Part shown: positions 1 to 7,879 of the stretch, in pieces | Position numbering within the stretch: the stretch's first letter is position 1 | How the letters are laid out: each line of letters opens with the position of its first letter | Source: FEN-1250 sp038237245 | GTDB lineage: Bacteria > Gemmatimonadota > Gemmatimonadetes > Gemmatimonadales > Gemmatimonadaceae | NCBI GenBank assembly: GCA_038237245.1 | Contig: JBBRYY010000017.1 | Location: 1-45,595, forward strand | DNA: 45,595 bases | Direction of reading: 5' to 3' | Position numbers and translations under genes: made by a program | Notes under the pieces: model-generated | Told to the model about the DNA's origin: nothing | What the model saw: only the letters and a program-made list of their open reading frames with translations | Database searches by the model: none

Positions 1-63
1 CCGCGCCTGCCGCGCCTGCCGCGCGTGCCGCGCCTGCCGCGCCTGCCGCGCCTGCCGCGCCTG
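1..63 (+). repeat. 9-bp tandem repeat, seven units
   Basis: Seven consecutive copies of CCGCGCCTG run from base 1 to 63; the third copy has one C-to-G change. The next nine bases begin a degenerate copy. The unit is a multiple of three, so copy-number change keeps the reading frame and lengthens or shortens an Ala-Pro-Ala tail. The array may continue upstream of the window. Confidence 0.9.
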
Positions 64-134
64 CTGCGACGCCGGCGTCGACAGACGCAGCTGCGGCGGT
101 GCCGCCCGAGATCTCCGGGATCGAGCAGGGCTGA
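1..134 (+). CDS. C-terminal fragment of an Ala/Pro-rich protein (5' end outside the window)
   Basis: An open frame enters the window (first complete codon at base 3) and stops at TGA 132-134. The visible tail is about 43 residues and is almost wholly alanine and proline from a repeated Ala-Pro-Ala unit, ending in a less repetitive segment (VPPEISGIEQG). Such tails often form flexible linkers or extensions, but the functional domain lies upstream and cannot be seen. No function can be assigned. The reading frame is chosen because it is open from the window edge and gives a plausible low-complexity Ala/Pro tail; another frame of the repeat could be the real one. Confidence 0.5.
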   Translation, partial: APAAPAARAAPAAPAAPAAPAATPASTDAAAAVPPEISGIEQG

Positions 135-159
135 GTGCGCGAGGCGCGCGGTCGCGGCG

Positions 160-188
160 TTGACCACGTAACGGCGAAACCGTAACGT
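160..188 (+). promoter_or_regulatory. Candidate sigma70-type promoter for the DUF1232/ABC genes
   Basis: TTGACC (160-165) and TAACGT (183-188) are separated by 17 bases in the gap between the first stop codon and the gene at 309. The -35 matches the consensus at five of six positions and the -10 at three, including the key T, A and final T. Transcription would start near 195 and leave a leader of about 115 bases. CGTAACG occurs twice here, once in the spacer and once over the -10. Confidence 0.4.
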
Positions 189-308
189 TCGCTCGCGCCG
201 GACGCCCTGCGCTCCGCTGGCAGGTCAGTTGCAATGTCGATAGGAAAGTGATGTCGTCGACGTCACCCCGTTCGCATTCAGCGGCCGGTTTTCTCTGGAG
301 GCATCAAA

Positions 309-752
309 GTGACCGCGACTACTGGCACCCTGGGCGGACGCTCACGACCCCGCGGACGCCGCGGCCCCGCACCGCGCACCGGCGCGAAGCGCACGTTGCT
401 CGGCACGATCACGCAGCTCCCGTCCTATCTCCGGCTCATGGGCGGGCTCCTTACCGATCCCCGCGTCGCTGCGCTCGACAAGGTTCTCCTCGGCGTCGCG
501 ATCGCGTACGTCGTCACGCCGATCGACCTGATCCCCGACTTCATTCCGTTCCTCGGACAAGTCGATGATGTGTTCATCGTGGTGCTCGCGCTCAAGCGGC
601 TCATCGGGAACGCGGGGATGCACGTCATTCGCGATCACTGGGATGGGCCGATCGAGGATCTGCATCCCACCGTGCTGCAGGAAGTACTTCTCGCCGCGGC
701 GTTTTTCCTGCCACGCCGCATCCGCCGCCGCCTCCGCAAGATCGCTCGATAG
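309..752 (+). CDS. DUF1232 (YkvA-family) membrane protein
   Basis: 147 residues. The first 30 or so are basic and Arg/Gly-rich, probably cytoplasmic. The middle holds the DUF1232 signature: a hydrophobic helix running into TPIDLIPDFIPFLGQVDD (about residues 70-87), the hallmark of the YkvA family. A second hydrophobic stretch near residues 128-136 precedes a very basic C-terminus. The GTG start is chosen because a good ribosome site (TGGAGG, 296-301) sits seven bases upstream. Family function is not known; members are small membrane-associated proteins. The next gene follows after 26 bases on the same strand, but nothing links it functionally to amino acid import. Confidence 0.85.
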   Translation: MTATTGTLGGRSRPRGRRGPAPRTGAKRTLLGTITQLPSYLRLMGGLLTDPRVAALDKVLLGVAIAYVVTPIDLIPDFIPFLGQVDDVFIVVLALKRLIGNAGMHVIRDHWDGPIEDLHPTVLQEVLLAAAFFLPRRIRRRLRKIAR

Positions 753-778
753 ACGCCACGGCGGTTGGTCGACCACGA

Positions 779-2248
779 TTGATCCGTTGCACCCTCGCGG
801 CGCTCCTCTCGGCGCTCGCGATGCTCTCGTGCGCGCCCGCCGTCGCGCCGCACGCACCACTTCGCTGGGGTGGTGACGCCGAGGGCGGCGCACCGTTCGT
901 AGAAGCCGATCCAGCCGATCCGTCGAAGGTGCGTGGCTTCGACGTCGAGATCGCGCAGATGATCGGCAAAGGGCTGCATCGCGACGCGCTGTTCGTACAG
1001 GTCGCGTGGGCATCGATCGAGGCGTCGGTGGAGCGCGGAGACTTCTCGATCGGGATGTCCGGCGTCGAGGACCGCCCCGAGCTGCGCGCACGACACGCGG
1101 TGTCCATTCCGTATTTCGAGTTTCGCGAAGTGCTCGCGGTGCGCTTTGCCGACAGCGCGCGCTATCGCACCCTGGCCGATCTCTCAGGCAGGCGCGTCGC
1201 GACGCTCGGCGGCACGGGCGCGTACCAGATGCTGCTCGACCTGCAGCCGCACGGCGGCCCGATCCCGATCTCGTACGACGACGATGTGCACCCGTACGGC
1301 GATCTCGTCTCCGGACGTGTCGACGCCGTGCTCCTCGACAACATCATCGCCGACCGTTCGCTTCATCGCACGGGCGGTTTCTACATCCAGCCCGCTCCCG
1401 TGGCGATGGGGCACTACGTGGCCGTGCTCGCGGCCGCGGACACGGCGCTTCGCGATTCGGTGAATGCGATCCTGCGCGCGCGCATGCGCGACGGTTCGCT
1501 GGAGAAGGTATTCCGCTCCTGGCACGTCTGGGAGGCCGGGCAGGCGGAGTACTTCGCGCGCGAGCTCGCGGACTCCGGCGGCGTACACCCGGCCGGCGCA
1601 GCCGCGACCGTGCGGAGCGTCCGATCATATCTCCCCGCGCTGCTGCGCGCGGCGGGGATCACGCTGCTACTCTCCTGCCTGGCGATGCTGCTCGCGGTCA
1701 CCGTCGGGATCGCGGTGGCCGCGGGACGCGTATACGGATCGCCGCTCCTGCGCGCACCCCTTGCGGTCTACGTCGAGATCGTTCGCGGTACACCGGTGCT
1801 GCTGCAGCTCTTCGTGCTCTACTACGGACTCTCCGGCTTCATCCGCCTTCCCGCGTTCGTCGCGGCCGTGCTCGGCCTCGGGCTCAACTATGCGGCGTAC
1901 GAATCCGAGATCTATCGCGCGGCGCTGCAGGCGATCCCGCGCTCGCAGCTCGAGGCCGGGCGCACACTCGGACTCTCGGAGTCGCAGATCCTTCGTCTCG
2001 TGCGCGGCCCGCAGGCACTCCGCCTCGCCCTCGCGCCAATGACCAACGATTTCGTCGCGCTGCTCAAGGATTCCTCCCTCGTCTCCGTCATCACCGTCGT
2101 CGAGCTCACCAAGCAGACGGCGATCTACGCGACGAACGTGGGCAGCTGGGTCGTGCCAGGGCTGCTGTGCTCCGCCATCTATCTCGCGATGTCGCTTCCG
2201 CTGTCGCGTCTCGCGCGCAGGCTCGAGAAGAAGTGGAGCGCGGTATGA
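779..2248 (+). CDS. Polar amino acid ABC transporter, fused substrate-binding and permease protein
   Basis: 489 residues. An N-terminal hydrophobic segment ends in a lipobox-like MLSC with Cys18, so the binding domain is probably exported and perhaps lipid-anchored. Residues about 28-255 are a type 3 solute-binding domain (SBP_bac_3). Residues about 285-485 are a His/Glu/Gln/Arg-type inner-membrane permease with several transmembrane segments and the EAA-type loop EAGRTLGLSESQI that docks the ATPase. Most systems encode these parts as separate proteins; the fusion tethers the receptor to the channel. The start is a TTG with weak ribosome-site support, so the exact N-terminus is uncertain. The stop overlaps the ATPase start by four bases (ATGA 2245-2248). 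Substrate is probably a polar amino acid; which one cannot be read from the sequence. Confidence 0.88.
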   Translation: MIRCTLAALLSALAMLSCAPAVAPHAPLRWGGDAEGGAPFVEADPADPSKVRGFDVEIAQMIGKGLHRDALFVQVAWASIEASVERGDFSIGMSGVEDRPELRARHAVSIPYFEFREVLAVRFADSARYRTLADLSGRRVATLGGTGAYQMLLDLQPHGGPIPISYDDDVHPYGDLVSGRVDAVLLDNIIADRSLHRTGGFYIQPAPVAMGHYVAVLAAADTALRDSVNAILRARMRDGSLEKVFRSWHVWEAGQAEYFARELADSGGVHPAGAAATVRSVRSYLPALLRAAGITLLLSCLAMLLAVTVGIAVAAGRVYGSPLLRAPLAVYVEIVRGTPVLLQLFVLYYGLSGFIRLPAFVAAVLGLGLNYAAYESEIYRAALQAIPRSQLEAGRTLGLSESQILRLVRGPQALRLALAPMTNDFVALLKDSSLVSVITVVELTKQTAIYATNVGSWVVPGLLCSAIYLAMSLPLSRLARRLEKKWSAV

Positions 2249-3003
2249 CGCCGGCGCTCGACGTGCGGGACGTACATGCATCGCGCGGGTCGCACCAGGT
2301 GCTGCGCGGCGTCACCATCGATGTTGCGCCGGGCGAGATCTGCGCGCTCATGGGAACGTCGGGGGCGGGGAAGACGACGATGCTTCGCGCGATCGCGGCT
2401 CTCGGTCCGTTCGACTCGGGCTCCATCGTCGTCGACGGCTTTGCGCTGCATTCCGGACCGGTGTCCCCCGAGTCGAAGCTGCGCGTGCTGCGCCGCAGCG
2501 TCGGGATGGTCTTCCAGTCGCAGTCCTTATTCGAGCATCTCACCGTGATGGAGAACGTCACGCTCGCGCTCGTGCACGCGCTCGGCTGGACGCGCGAGCG
2601 CGCGGAGACCGAGGCGCTCGCGCTTCTCACGACGCTCGGTGTCGCGCATCGCGTGGGGTCGTATCCGCGCCAACTCTCCGGCGGGGAAGCGCAGCGTGTC
2701 GCCATCGCGCGCGCGCTCGCCCCCGATCCGACGCTCCTGCTGCTCGACGAGCCCACCTCCGCGCTCGATCCGGCTCGGCGCGGCAGCCTCGGCGAGGTGC
2801 TGCGCGCGCTCGCGGCCGAGGGCCATGCGCTGCTGATCTCGACGCACGACGTGGACTTCGCCGAGGCATACGCAGATCGCGTGGCCGTTCTCGCGAAGGG
2901 GGTCGTGGTGGAGGAGGGATCGCCGCGCGACATCCTCTCGAATTCGATGCACGCGGACGTGCGCGCCCTTCTGCGCTCGCCAAGCGCCGAGCCACCACAG
3001 TGA
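2245..3003 (+). CDS. Amino acid ABC transporter ATP-binding protein (GlnQ/HisP-like)
   Basis: 252 residues, typical for the family. It shows Walker A GTSGAGKTT (37-45), the Q-loop in VFQSQS (89-94), the signature LSGGE (144-148), Walker B LLLLDEP (164-170) and the switch histidine in STHD. It is the cytoplasmic engine for the fused receptor/permease encoded just upstream, with which it shares an ATGA start/stop overlap, so the two are translationally coupled. With the receptor and permease in one chain, these two genes are enough for a complete importer with a homodimeric permease. Confidence 0.92.
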   Translation: MTPALDVRDVHASRGSHQVLRGVTIDVAPGEICALMGTSGAGKTTMLRAIAALGPFDSGSIVVDGFALHSGPVSPESKLRVLRRSVGMVFQSQSLFEHLTVMENVTLALVHALGWTRERAETEALALLTTLGVAHRVGSYPRQLSGGEAQRVAIARALAPDPTLLLLDEPTSALDPARRGSLGEVLRALAAEGHALLISTHDVDFAEAYADRVAVLAKGVVVEEGSPRDILSNSMHADVRALLRSPSAEPPQ

Positions 3004-3006
3004 CAC

Positions 3007-3037
3007 TTTACACCCCTCTGGTCGTCCCCTAGCTTTC
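3007..3037 (+). promoter_or_regulatory. Promoter of guaB, probably leaderless
   Basis: TTTACA (3007-3012), a 17-base spacer and TAGCTT (3030-3035, within TAGCTTTC) form a sigma70-like promoter. The box ends only a few bases before the ATG at 3041 and there is no ribosome site, so the transcript should begin at or very near the start codon. The same TAGCTTT box recurs before other genes in the window. Confidence 0.6.
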
Positions 3038-3040
3038 GCC

Positions 3041-4585
3041 ATGGCAACCAGTACTCGCATCCCATCACGGCCCGCTGTCTCCGCATCGTCGGAGAGCGGG
3101 CCGTCTCGTCATCAGGATACCCCGCCGGCGTCACGCATCCGCGCTGAGCCGGCGCTCACCTTCGACGATGTGCTGCTGTCGCCGCGGCACAGCGTCACGC
3201 ATCCGAAGGACGTGAGCACGATCACCCGCTTCACCACGGGGATCTCGCTCAACATCCCGCTCGTCTCCGCCGCGATGGACACGGTGACGGAGTCCGAGAT
3301 GGCGATCGCGATGGCGCGGGCCGGTGGAATCGGCGTGATTCACAAGAACATGTCGATCGACCGGCAGGCGGCCGAGGTGGACAGGGTGAAGCGCTCCGAG
3401 AGCGGCATGATCCTGAAGCCGATCACGCTCGGCCCCGAGGCGACACTCCGCGAGGCCAACTCGCTGATGATGCGCTTCAAGATCTCCGGCGTGCCGATCG
3501 TCGATCGCGACAACAAGCTGATCGGGATCATCACCAATCGCGATCTGCAGTTCGAGCGACAGCTGGACCGTCCGCTGCAGGAGGTAATGACAAAGGTCAA
3601 TCTCATCACCGCTCCCGTCGGCACGACGCTCGACGAGGCAGAACGCATCCTCGGCAAGCATCGCATCGAGAAGCTCCCCGTGATCGACGCCGAGGGACGA
3701 CTCGGCGGGCTGATCACGGTCAAGGATATTCACAAGCGCCGCCAGCACCCGAGCGCGAACAAGGATCAGCACGGGCGGCTGTGCGTCGCGGCCGCGCTTG
3801 GCTCGGGCGGAGATTTCAAGGAGCGCGCTCGCGCGCTGTTCGACGCGGGCGTCGATGCGCTGGTCATCGACACCGCGCATGGGCACAGCGAGGGGGTGCT
3901 GCTCGCGACATCGATCATTCGCGAGATGATCCCCGAGATTCAGCTCATCGCCGGCAACGTCGCCACGCGAGCGGGGACGATGGCGCTAGTGGAGCGCGGT
4001 GTGAATGCGGTGAAGGTGGGCGTCGGCCCGGGCTCGATCTGTACCACGCGTGTGGTGACTGGCGTCGGCGTTCCGCAGCTGACGGCGATCATGGACGCTA
4101 TCGACGGTGCTGGAGATATCCCCGTCATCGCAGACGGCGGCGTGAAGTATTCGGGAGACGTCGTGAAGGCGCTTGCGGCCGGTGCATCGAGTGTCATGAT
4201 GGGATCGATGCTCGCGGGTACGGAGGAGAGTCCGGGCGAGTCGTTCCTGCTCGAGGGTCGCCGCTTCAAGATGATCCGCGGCATGGGGAGCCTCTCGGCG
4301 ATGCAGGACGGAAGCGCGGACCGCTACTTCCAGGAGGGCGAGCTCTCCGCGAAGAAGCTCGTGCCGGAAGGGATCGAAGGGCGCGTTCCGTACAAGGGCC
4401 CGGTGGGCGACGTGATCTACCAGATGGTCGGGGGACTTCGGAGCGGCATGGGCTACGTCGGCTGCGGGAGCATCGACGCGTTGCGCACCGAGACGGAGTT
4501 CGTGCGCATCACCACGGCCGGTCTGCGCGAGTCGCACCCGCACGACGTGACGATCACGCGCGAGGCGCCGAACTACTCGGTCTAG
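3041..4585 (+). CDS. guaB: Inosine-5'-monophosphate dehydrogenase
   Basis: Oxidises IMP to XMP with NAD+, the committed step of guanine nucleotide synthesis, in the cytoplasm as a tetramer. 514 residues; the usual bacterial length is about 490, and the excess is a Ser/Pro-rich N-terminal extension of about 30 residues before LTFDDVLL. A pair of CBS domains (about residues 120-240) is inserted in the TIM barrel. The catalytic loop GPGSICTTR carries Cys334, and the phosphate-binding GGVKYSGD and flap regions are present. A leaderless-type promoter abuts the ATG. If the ATG is not the true start the extension would be shorter. Its TAG stop shares the palindrome CTAG with the stop of the convergent gene. 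Confidence 0.97.
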   Translation: MATSTRIPSRPAVSASSESGPSRHQDTPPASRIRAEPALTFDDVLLSPRHSVTHPKDVSTITRFTTGISLNIPLVSAAMDTVTESEMAIAMARAGGIGVIHKNMSIDRQAAEVDRVKRSESGMILKPITLGPEATLREANSLMMRFKISGVPIVDRDNKLIGIITNRDLQFERQLDRPLQEVMTKVNLITAPVGTTLDEAERILGKHRIEKLPVIDAEGRLGGLITVKDIHKRRQHPSANKDQHGRLCVAAALGSGGDFKERARALFDAGVDALVIDTAHGHSEGVLLATSIIREMIPEIQLIAGNVATRAGTMALVERGVNAVKVGVGPGSICTTRVVTGVGVPQLTAIMDAIDGAGDIPVIADGGVKYSGDVVKALAAGASSVMMGSMLAGTEESPGESFLLEGRRFKMIRGMGSLSAMQDGSADRYFQEGELSAKKLVPEGIEGRVPYKGPVGDVIYQMVGGLRSGMGYVGCGSIDALRTETEFVRITTAGLRESHPHDVTITREAPNYSV

Positions 4586-6075
4586 CGACTCGGCTGGACG
4601 GAGCTGCGCGCGTTGCGGACGCCGCCGAGCATCAGCGGCGAGATCGGAATGAGCAGAAGCACATAAGTCGCGAGCGAGGCCGCGCCGCCGGTGAGCGTGC
4701 GCGGGTCGTAGAGATGACTCAGGAGCACGACCGCCGCGACGCACCACGCAAGCGGAAGCATTCCCTTCAGCACGAGCAGGATCGCGCGCTCCTGCGTCGC
4801 TTGGCGTCCGAGCACCGCGAGCACCCCCGCCGCGATCGTTGCCTGCGCGAGCACCGCGCCCCCGGCGACGAGCGAGAGCCCTGCGCCGAAGTGGAGCGCG
4901 GTCATCGAGCACGCGAGATTTATGCAGAGCGCCACAGCCGACAATAGCGGCAGCATCCGCTGCTTTCCCACGGCGACGACCCCGATTGCGCCGAGCGTCG
5001 TGATCCCGCCGGCGCCGGCGCTGAAGATGAAGATGCGCGCGGCGGCCGCGGCGGGGAGATACCGTGGGAGCGCCAGCGCCATTACAGGCTCCATCGCGAG
5101 CGCGAGCGCGCCGAGTATCGGCGGAAAGAGGTTGGCGAATGGGAGCACTGTGCGGTCGAGATGCACGCGCATCGCGGGAGTCGCACCGGCGACGCGAGCG
5201 CTTCCGTAAACGTCGGGGAAGATTACCGTGCGGATGATCCACGCGAGTGATGCGGCGAGCCCCGCGATCGAGACGCCGAACGCGTAGAGCCCGAGCGTTG
5301 CCGCGCCGCCGTACGCCGCGACGACGAGCCGATCCGCAGTGCCGAGCGCAACCGTCAGCGCGGATGAGAGCGCGAGCGGGATGCCGATATTCAGCAGGCG
5401 CCGAAGCGGCTCTTTCACGAGTGTGGGGCGAAAGGGTGCGCAGTTGCGTACCGTCCACAGGCTCGCGAGCGCGCCGAACACGAATCCGGCGATGGCCCCG
5501 CGCAGCCCGAAGAGCTTCGCGAGCCCCACCGCCGCAACGAGATGCAGCGACGCGTTCGCGATCTCGAGGAGCGCATAGCGGCGCAGCTCGCGCAGCGCGC
5601 GCAGATAGGTCGTCGCGTAGACCCAGAGCTCTTCGAGCACGACGCCGAGCGACACCGCACGCAGCGCGATGCGCCACGTCTCGTCGGTGACGATGAACGA
5701 AGCCGCCAGCGCCGCGACCGACGTCGTCAGCGCCGTCGCGATGATCCAGCCGAGCGTCGTGCGCGCGGCGAGATTGGAGCGCTCGAGCGCCTCCGCGTCG
5801 CCGAGCGCGCGCTCGCGCACGATCTCCAGCTCGAGCCCGCGCTGCACGCCGAGCCCCGCGAGTGGCGTGTAGCGCATGAAGATGCGGAAGAGCGTCCAGA
5901 TCCCGAAGGCGCGCGGACCGAGCACGATCGCGAGCAGGAGCCCGCGGATGCTGCGCATTCCCTCGGTCGTGCCACGGGTGGCTGCATAGAGCGCAATGCG
6001 ACGCCCGCGTCCGCGCCGAGCTGCCGTGATCTCCTCCTGCGCGGGGAGATCCGCAAGCGTCGTCGGCGTCGTCAC
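4582..6075 (-). CDS. Wzx/MATE-like polysaccharide flippase (lipopolysaccharide biosynthesis membrane protein)
   Basis: 497 residues with about a dozen hydrophobic segments, in the pattern of the oligosaccharide flippase (MVF/MOP) superfamily that moves lipid-linked glycans across the inner membrane. The N-terminal amphipathic start followed by a glycine-rich first helix (TRGTTEGMRSIRGLLLAIVLG) fits Wzx proteins. The GTG start at 6075 is chosen because it overlaps the upstream stop in GTGA, as at every other junction of this operon. It is the last of seven coupled genes and gives the cassette an export step. It lacks a neighbouring Wzy polymerase or Wzz length regulator, so the exported unit may be a single short molecule. 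The stop codon shares CTAG with guaB. Confidence 0.85.
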   Translation of the reverse strand: MTTPTTLADLPAQEEITAARRGRGRRIALYAATRGTTEGMRSIRGLLLAIVLGPRAFGIWTLFRIFMRYTPLAGLGVQRGLELEIVRERALGDAEALERSNLAARTTLGWIIATALTTSVAALAASFIVTDETWRIALRAVSLGVVLEELWVYATTYLRALRELRRYALLEIANASLHLVAAVGLAKLFGLRGAIAGFVFGALASLWTVRNCAPFRPTLVKEPLRRLLNIGIPLALSSALTVALGTADRLVVAAYGGAATLGLYAFGVSIAGLAASLAWIIRTVIFPDVYGSARVAGATPAMRVHLDRTVLPFANLFPPILGALALAMEPVMALALPRYLPAAAAARIFIFSAGAGGITTLGAIGVVAVGKQRMLPLLSAVALCINLACSMTALHFGAGLSLVAGGAVLAQATIAAGVLAVLGRQATQERAILLVLKGMLPLAWCVAAVVLLSHLYDPRTLTGGAASLATYVLLLIPISPLMLGGVRNARSSVQPSR

Positions 6076-6725
6076 GACGGCTCGGAGAGCGTGAGCCGGC
6101 GCCTCGTGCGAAAGGGGAGCTTCCAGTAGTGCAGCTCCGCGATGTGCCGCGAGCGCCCGCCCCATCGCCCACGTGCGGTGCGCACGCCCGCGATGTTCGT
6201 GGACTTGATGAGGAACCAGCACGACTCAGTGCCGCGCTCGAAGAAGTAGCGCTCGCCCGCGCTGAAGAGTGCGCTCGCTGTGCCGCGATGTCGTTCCGCG
6301 CGCTCGACGTGTACGAAGCCGTGGAAGATCGCGTTCGGCGGGAGGGTGAGCGGCGAAAAGTCGAGCGCGGAATCGAAGTCGGGAGTCCACCACGAGTAGC
6401 CGACGACGACGCCATTGCGGAGAGCGGCAAAGACGGTGCGGTCGGCAGCGCCACGCTCGAGCGATGCACGCCGTCGGCGGGTCATCAGCGCGCCCAGCAT
6501 GGCATGCTCGTGCGGCGCAAGCATGCGCACCTCGACGCCTTCCGGCGGGGGGATGTTTCTGATGGTCGCGAGGTCGCGCTCGTAGAGATTGTAGTGCGCG
6601 CTACGCGCCAGGCGGTAGAATGTCCGCTCTGCCAGTTCGGTCCACAGCCCGTGCGCGCCGTCGGTGCGCCAGGCGTGGCTCGCGTCGCCGGGAAAAGTGA
6701 CGACGTCGTGGAGATACTTGTTCAC
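6072..6725 (-). CDS. GNAT-family acetyltransferase-like protein B of the surface-glycan cassette
   Basis: 217 residues. The central and C-terminal part has the GNAT layout: a strand (VFAALRNGVVVGYSWW), then FHGFVHVERAERHRGTASALF, which corresponds to the acetyl-CoA-binding motif A region (R-x-x-G/A). The N-terminus (MNKYLHDVVTFPGD) closely resembles that of the GNAT encoded at 7876-8574, so the two are paralogues in one operon. The likely role is N- or O-acylation of a sugar or of an amino group before export by the flippase encoded immediately downstream. Start and stop overlap both neighbours by four bases. The acyl donor and acceptor cannot be read from the sequence. Confidence 0.75.
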   Translation of the reverse strand: MNKYLHDVVTFPGDASHAWRTDGAHGLWTELAERTFYRLARSAHYNLYERDLATIRNIPPPEGVEVRMLAPHEHAMLGALMTRRRRASLERGAADRTVFAALRNGVVVGYSWWTPDFDSALDFSPLTLPPNAIFHGFVHVERAERHRGTASALFSAGERYFFERGTESCWFLIKSTNIAGVRTARGRWGGRSRHIAELHYWKLPFRTRRRLTLSEPS

Positions 6726-7879
6726 GTCGCCGGGCTCGTCGCTGCCAGCTTCCCGAGAAGACGGCGCTGCTTCGCGCGGTTGCGCGCATCTATGAGAGGG
6801 GAGAATGCGTGCACGGCCGCTCGCGCTGCCGGCGTCAGACCCCGTACGAGAGTGAGCCGCGACTGCAGCCTCGCTCCTCGCACGACCTTCGGGTAGAGCG
6901 CGCTCGGTCCGAGATGGATGCGGGTGATCCCGCTCGCGATCGCGACGCGCACGGGATCGTAGCAGAGACAGTGTTGATAGAGTAACCCGTTACGCGTCTC
7001 GTCGGATTGCGCGCTGAGGCAGAGGTCGAGCGCCCCGCCGCCGTCGAGCGCCACCGCCATCTCGAGCAGCGTCGTGCCGCGCCACGCGCATTGCACGCGC
7101 ACGTCGGCGGACTGCTGCGAGGCGAGCTCGGCGAAGAACCGCGGCGGAAGTGCGGCCACCTTCTTGTTGCGGACGACGTACGAGGCGCGGTAGTGCGCGT
7201 CGAAAGTTTCGGCCAGCGCGCCAAGGTCGGTCTCCCACGTGACGCGAATCCCCTGGTCGTGAATCCATGCGAGCTCGTTGCGCAGCGTGCGGCGCACGTT
7301 CTTCGAGCGCGAGGCGACGTATTCCTCGGACGAGCTCCACGCGACGTCGAGCACGGCCTCCGAGTTCGCGAAGCTCTCGCGATACCCGCGCCGGTGCGCT
7401 GCCGCGCGAATGACGCCCGCGTCCTCGCCGATGAACGGCCACACCACCGCCTTTAGTTGCTCGGCACGCGCCTCCTGCTCGAGCATCTCCATCGCGTCGT
7501 CGAGCACATCGTCGGTGAGCACGCTGTCGGCTCCGAGGGGGTCGGAGCCGGTGCTCATCGGCGCTCCGATTGCGAGCGAGGGACGGAGCGACGCGCCGAT
7601 GGCGCGCGCGAGCGTGTGCGCAGGCCCGTACCAGCGCGCGTGCAGATCGCCGTGCAGCGTCTCCCGCTCGATGTACGCGGGGATGATCGCAACGAGATCG
7701 TGACCGTCGTAAACGCCGACGTGCCGCGGCTCGGCGCCGCACGCCTCTGCGGTGACGAACCACGCATGGCGATGGTAGCCACGTCGCGCCAGCGCGTCCC
7801 AATCAGCGCGCGCGATGTACCGCGCGCGAGGGATCATGCGCAGTGTGCGCGTGCGAGGCGCCGTGTTCACCGAACTCAC
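6722..7879 (-). CDS. FemAB/GNAT-like protein (peptidoglycan-bridge or CelD-type acyltransferase fold)
   Basis: 385 residues. The C-terminal half resembles the double-GNAT fold of FemAB/CelD-like proteins: SKNVRRTLRNELAWI, then a DAHYRASYV helix, then a strand-rich segment ending in GITRIHLGPSALYPKVVRG. Relatives either transfer aminoacyl groups in cell-wall bridge synthesis or occur in exopolysaccharide clusters with unknown acyl transfer. The GTG start at 7879 is chosen because it overlaps the upstream TGA as GTGA; an ATG lies 18 codons further in (7825) and could be used instead. It sits between two paralogous GNATs, so three acyltransferase-like folds are made together. Function beyond acyl transfer is inference. 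Confidence 0.7.
   Translation of the reverse strand: MSSVNTAPRTRTLRMIPRARYIARADWDALARRGYHRHAWFVTAEACGAEPRHVGVYDGHDLVAIIPAYIERETLHGDLHARWYGPAHTLARAIGASLRPSLAIGAPMSTGSDPLGADSVLTDDVLDDAMEMLEQEARAEQLKAVVWPFIGEDAGVIRAAAHRRGYRESFANSEAVLDVAWSSSEEYVASRSKNVRRTLRNELAWIHDQGIRVTWETDLGALAETFDAHYRASYVVRNKKVAALPPRFFAELASQQSADVRVQCAWRGTTLLEMAVALDGGGALDLCLSAQSDETRNGLLYQHCLCYDPVRVAIASGITRIHLGPSALYPKVVRGARLQSRLTLVRGLTPAARAAVHAFSPLIDARNRAKQRRLLGKLAATSPAT

Noticed and set aside
1006..2244. Plus-strand extension of the ABC ATPase frame back through the permease gene
   Set aside because: The ATPase domain starts at the ATG 2245; the upstream part is an Arg-rich alternative frame of the fused receptor/permease.
3986..6469. 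Long minus-strand open frame (over 800 codons) across the end of guaB and the flippase
   Set aside because: Its translation is Arg/Ala/His-rich low-complexity sequence with no family pattern, and it lies over two clearly conserved genes in other frames. GC-rich DNA gives such frames by codon-position bias.
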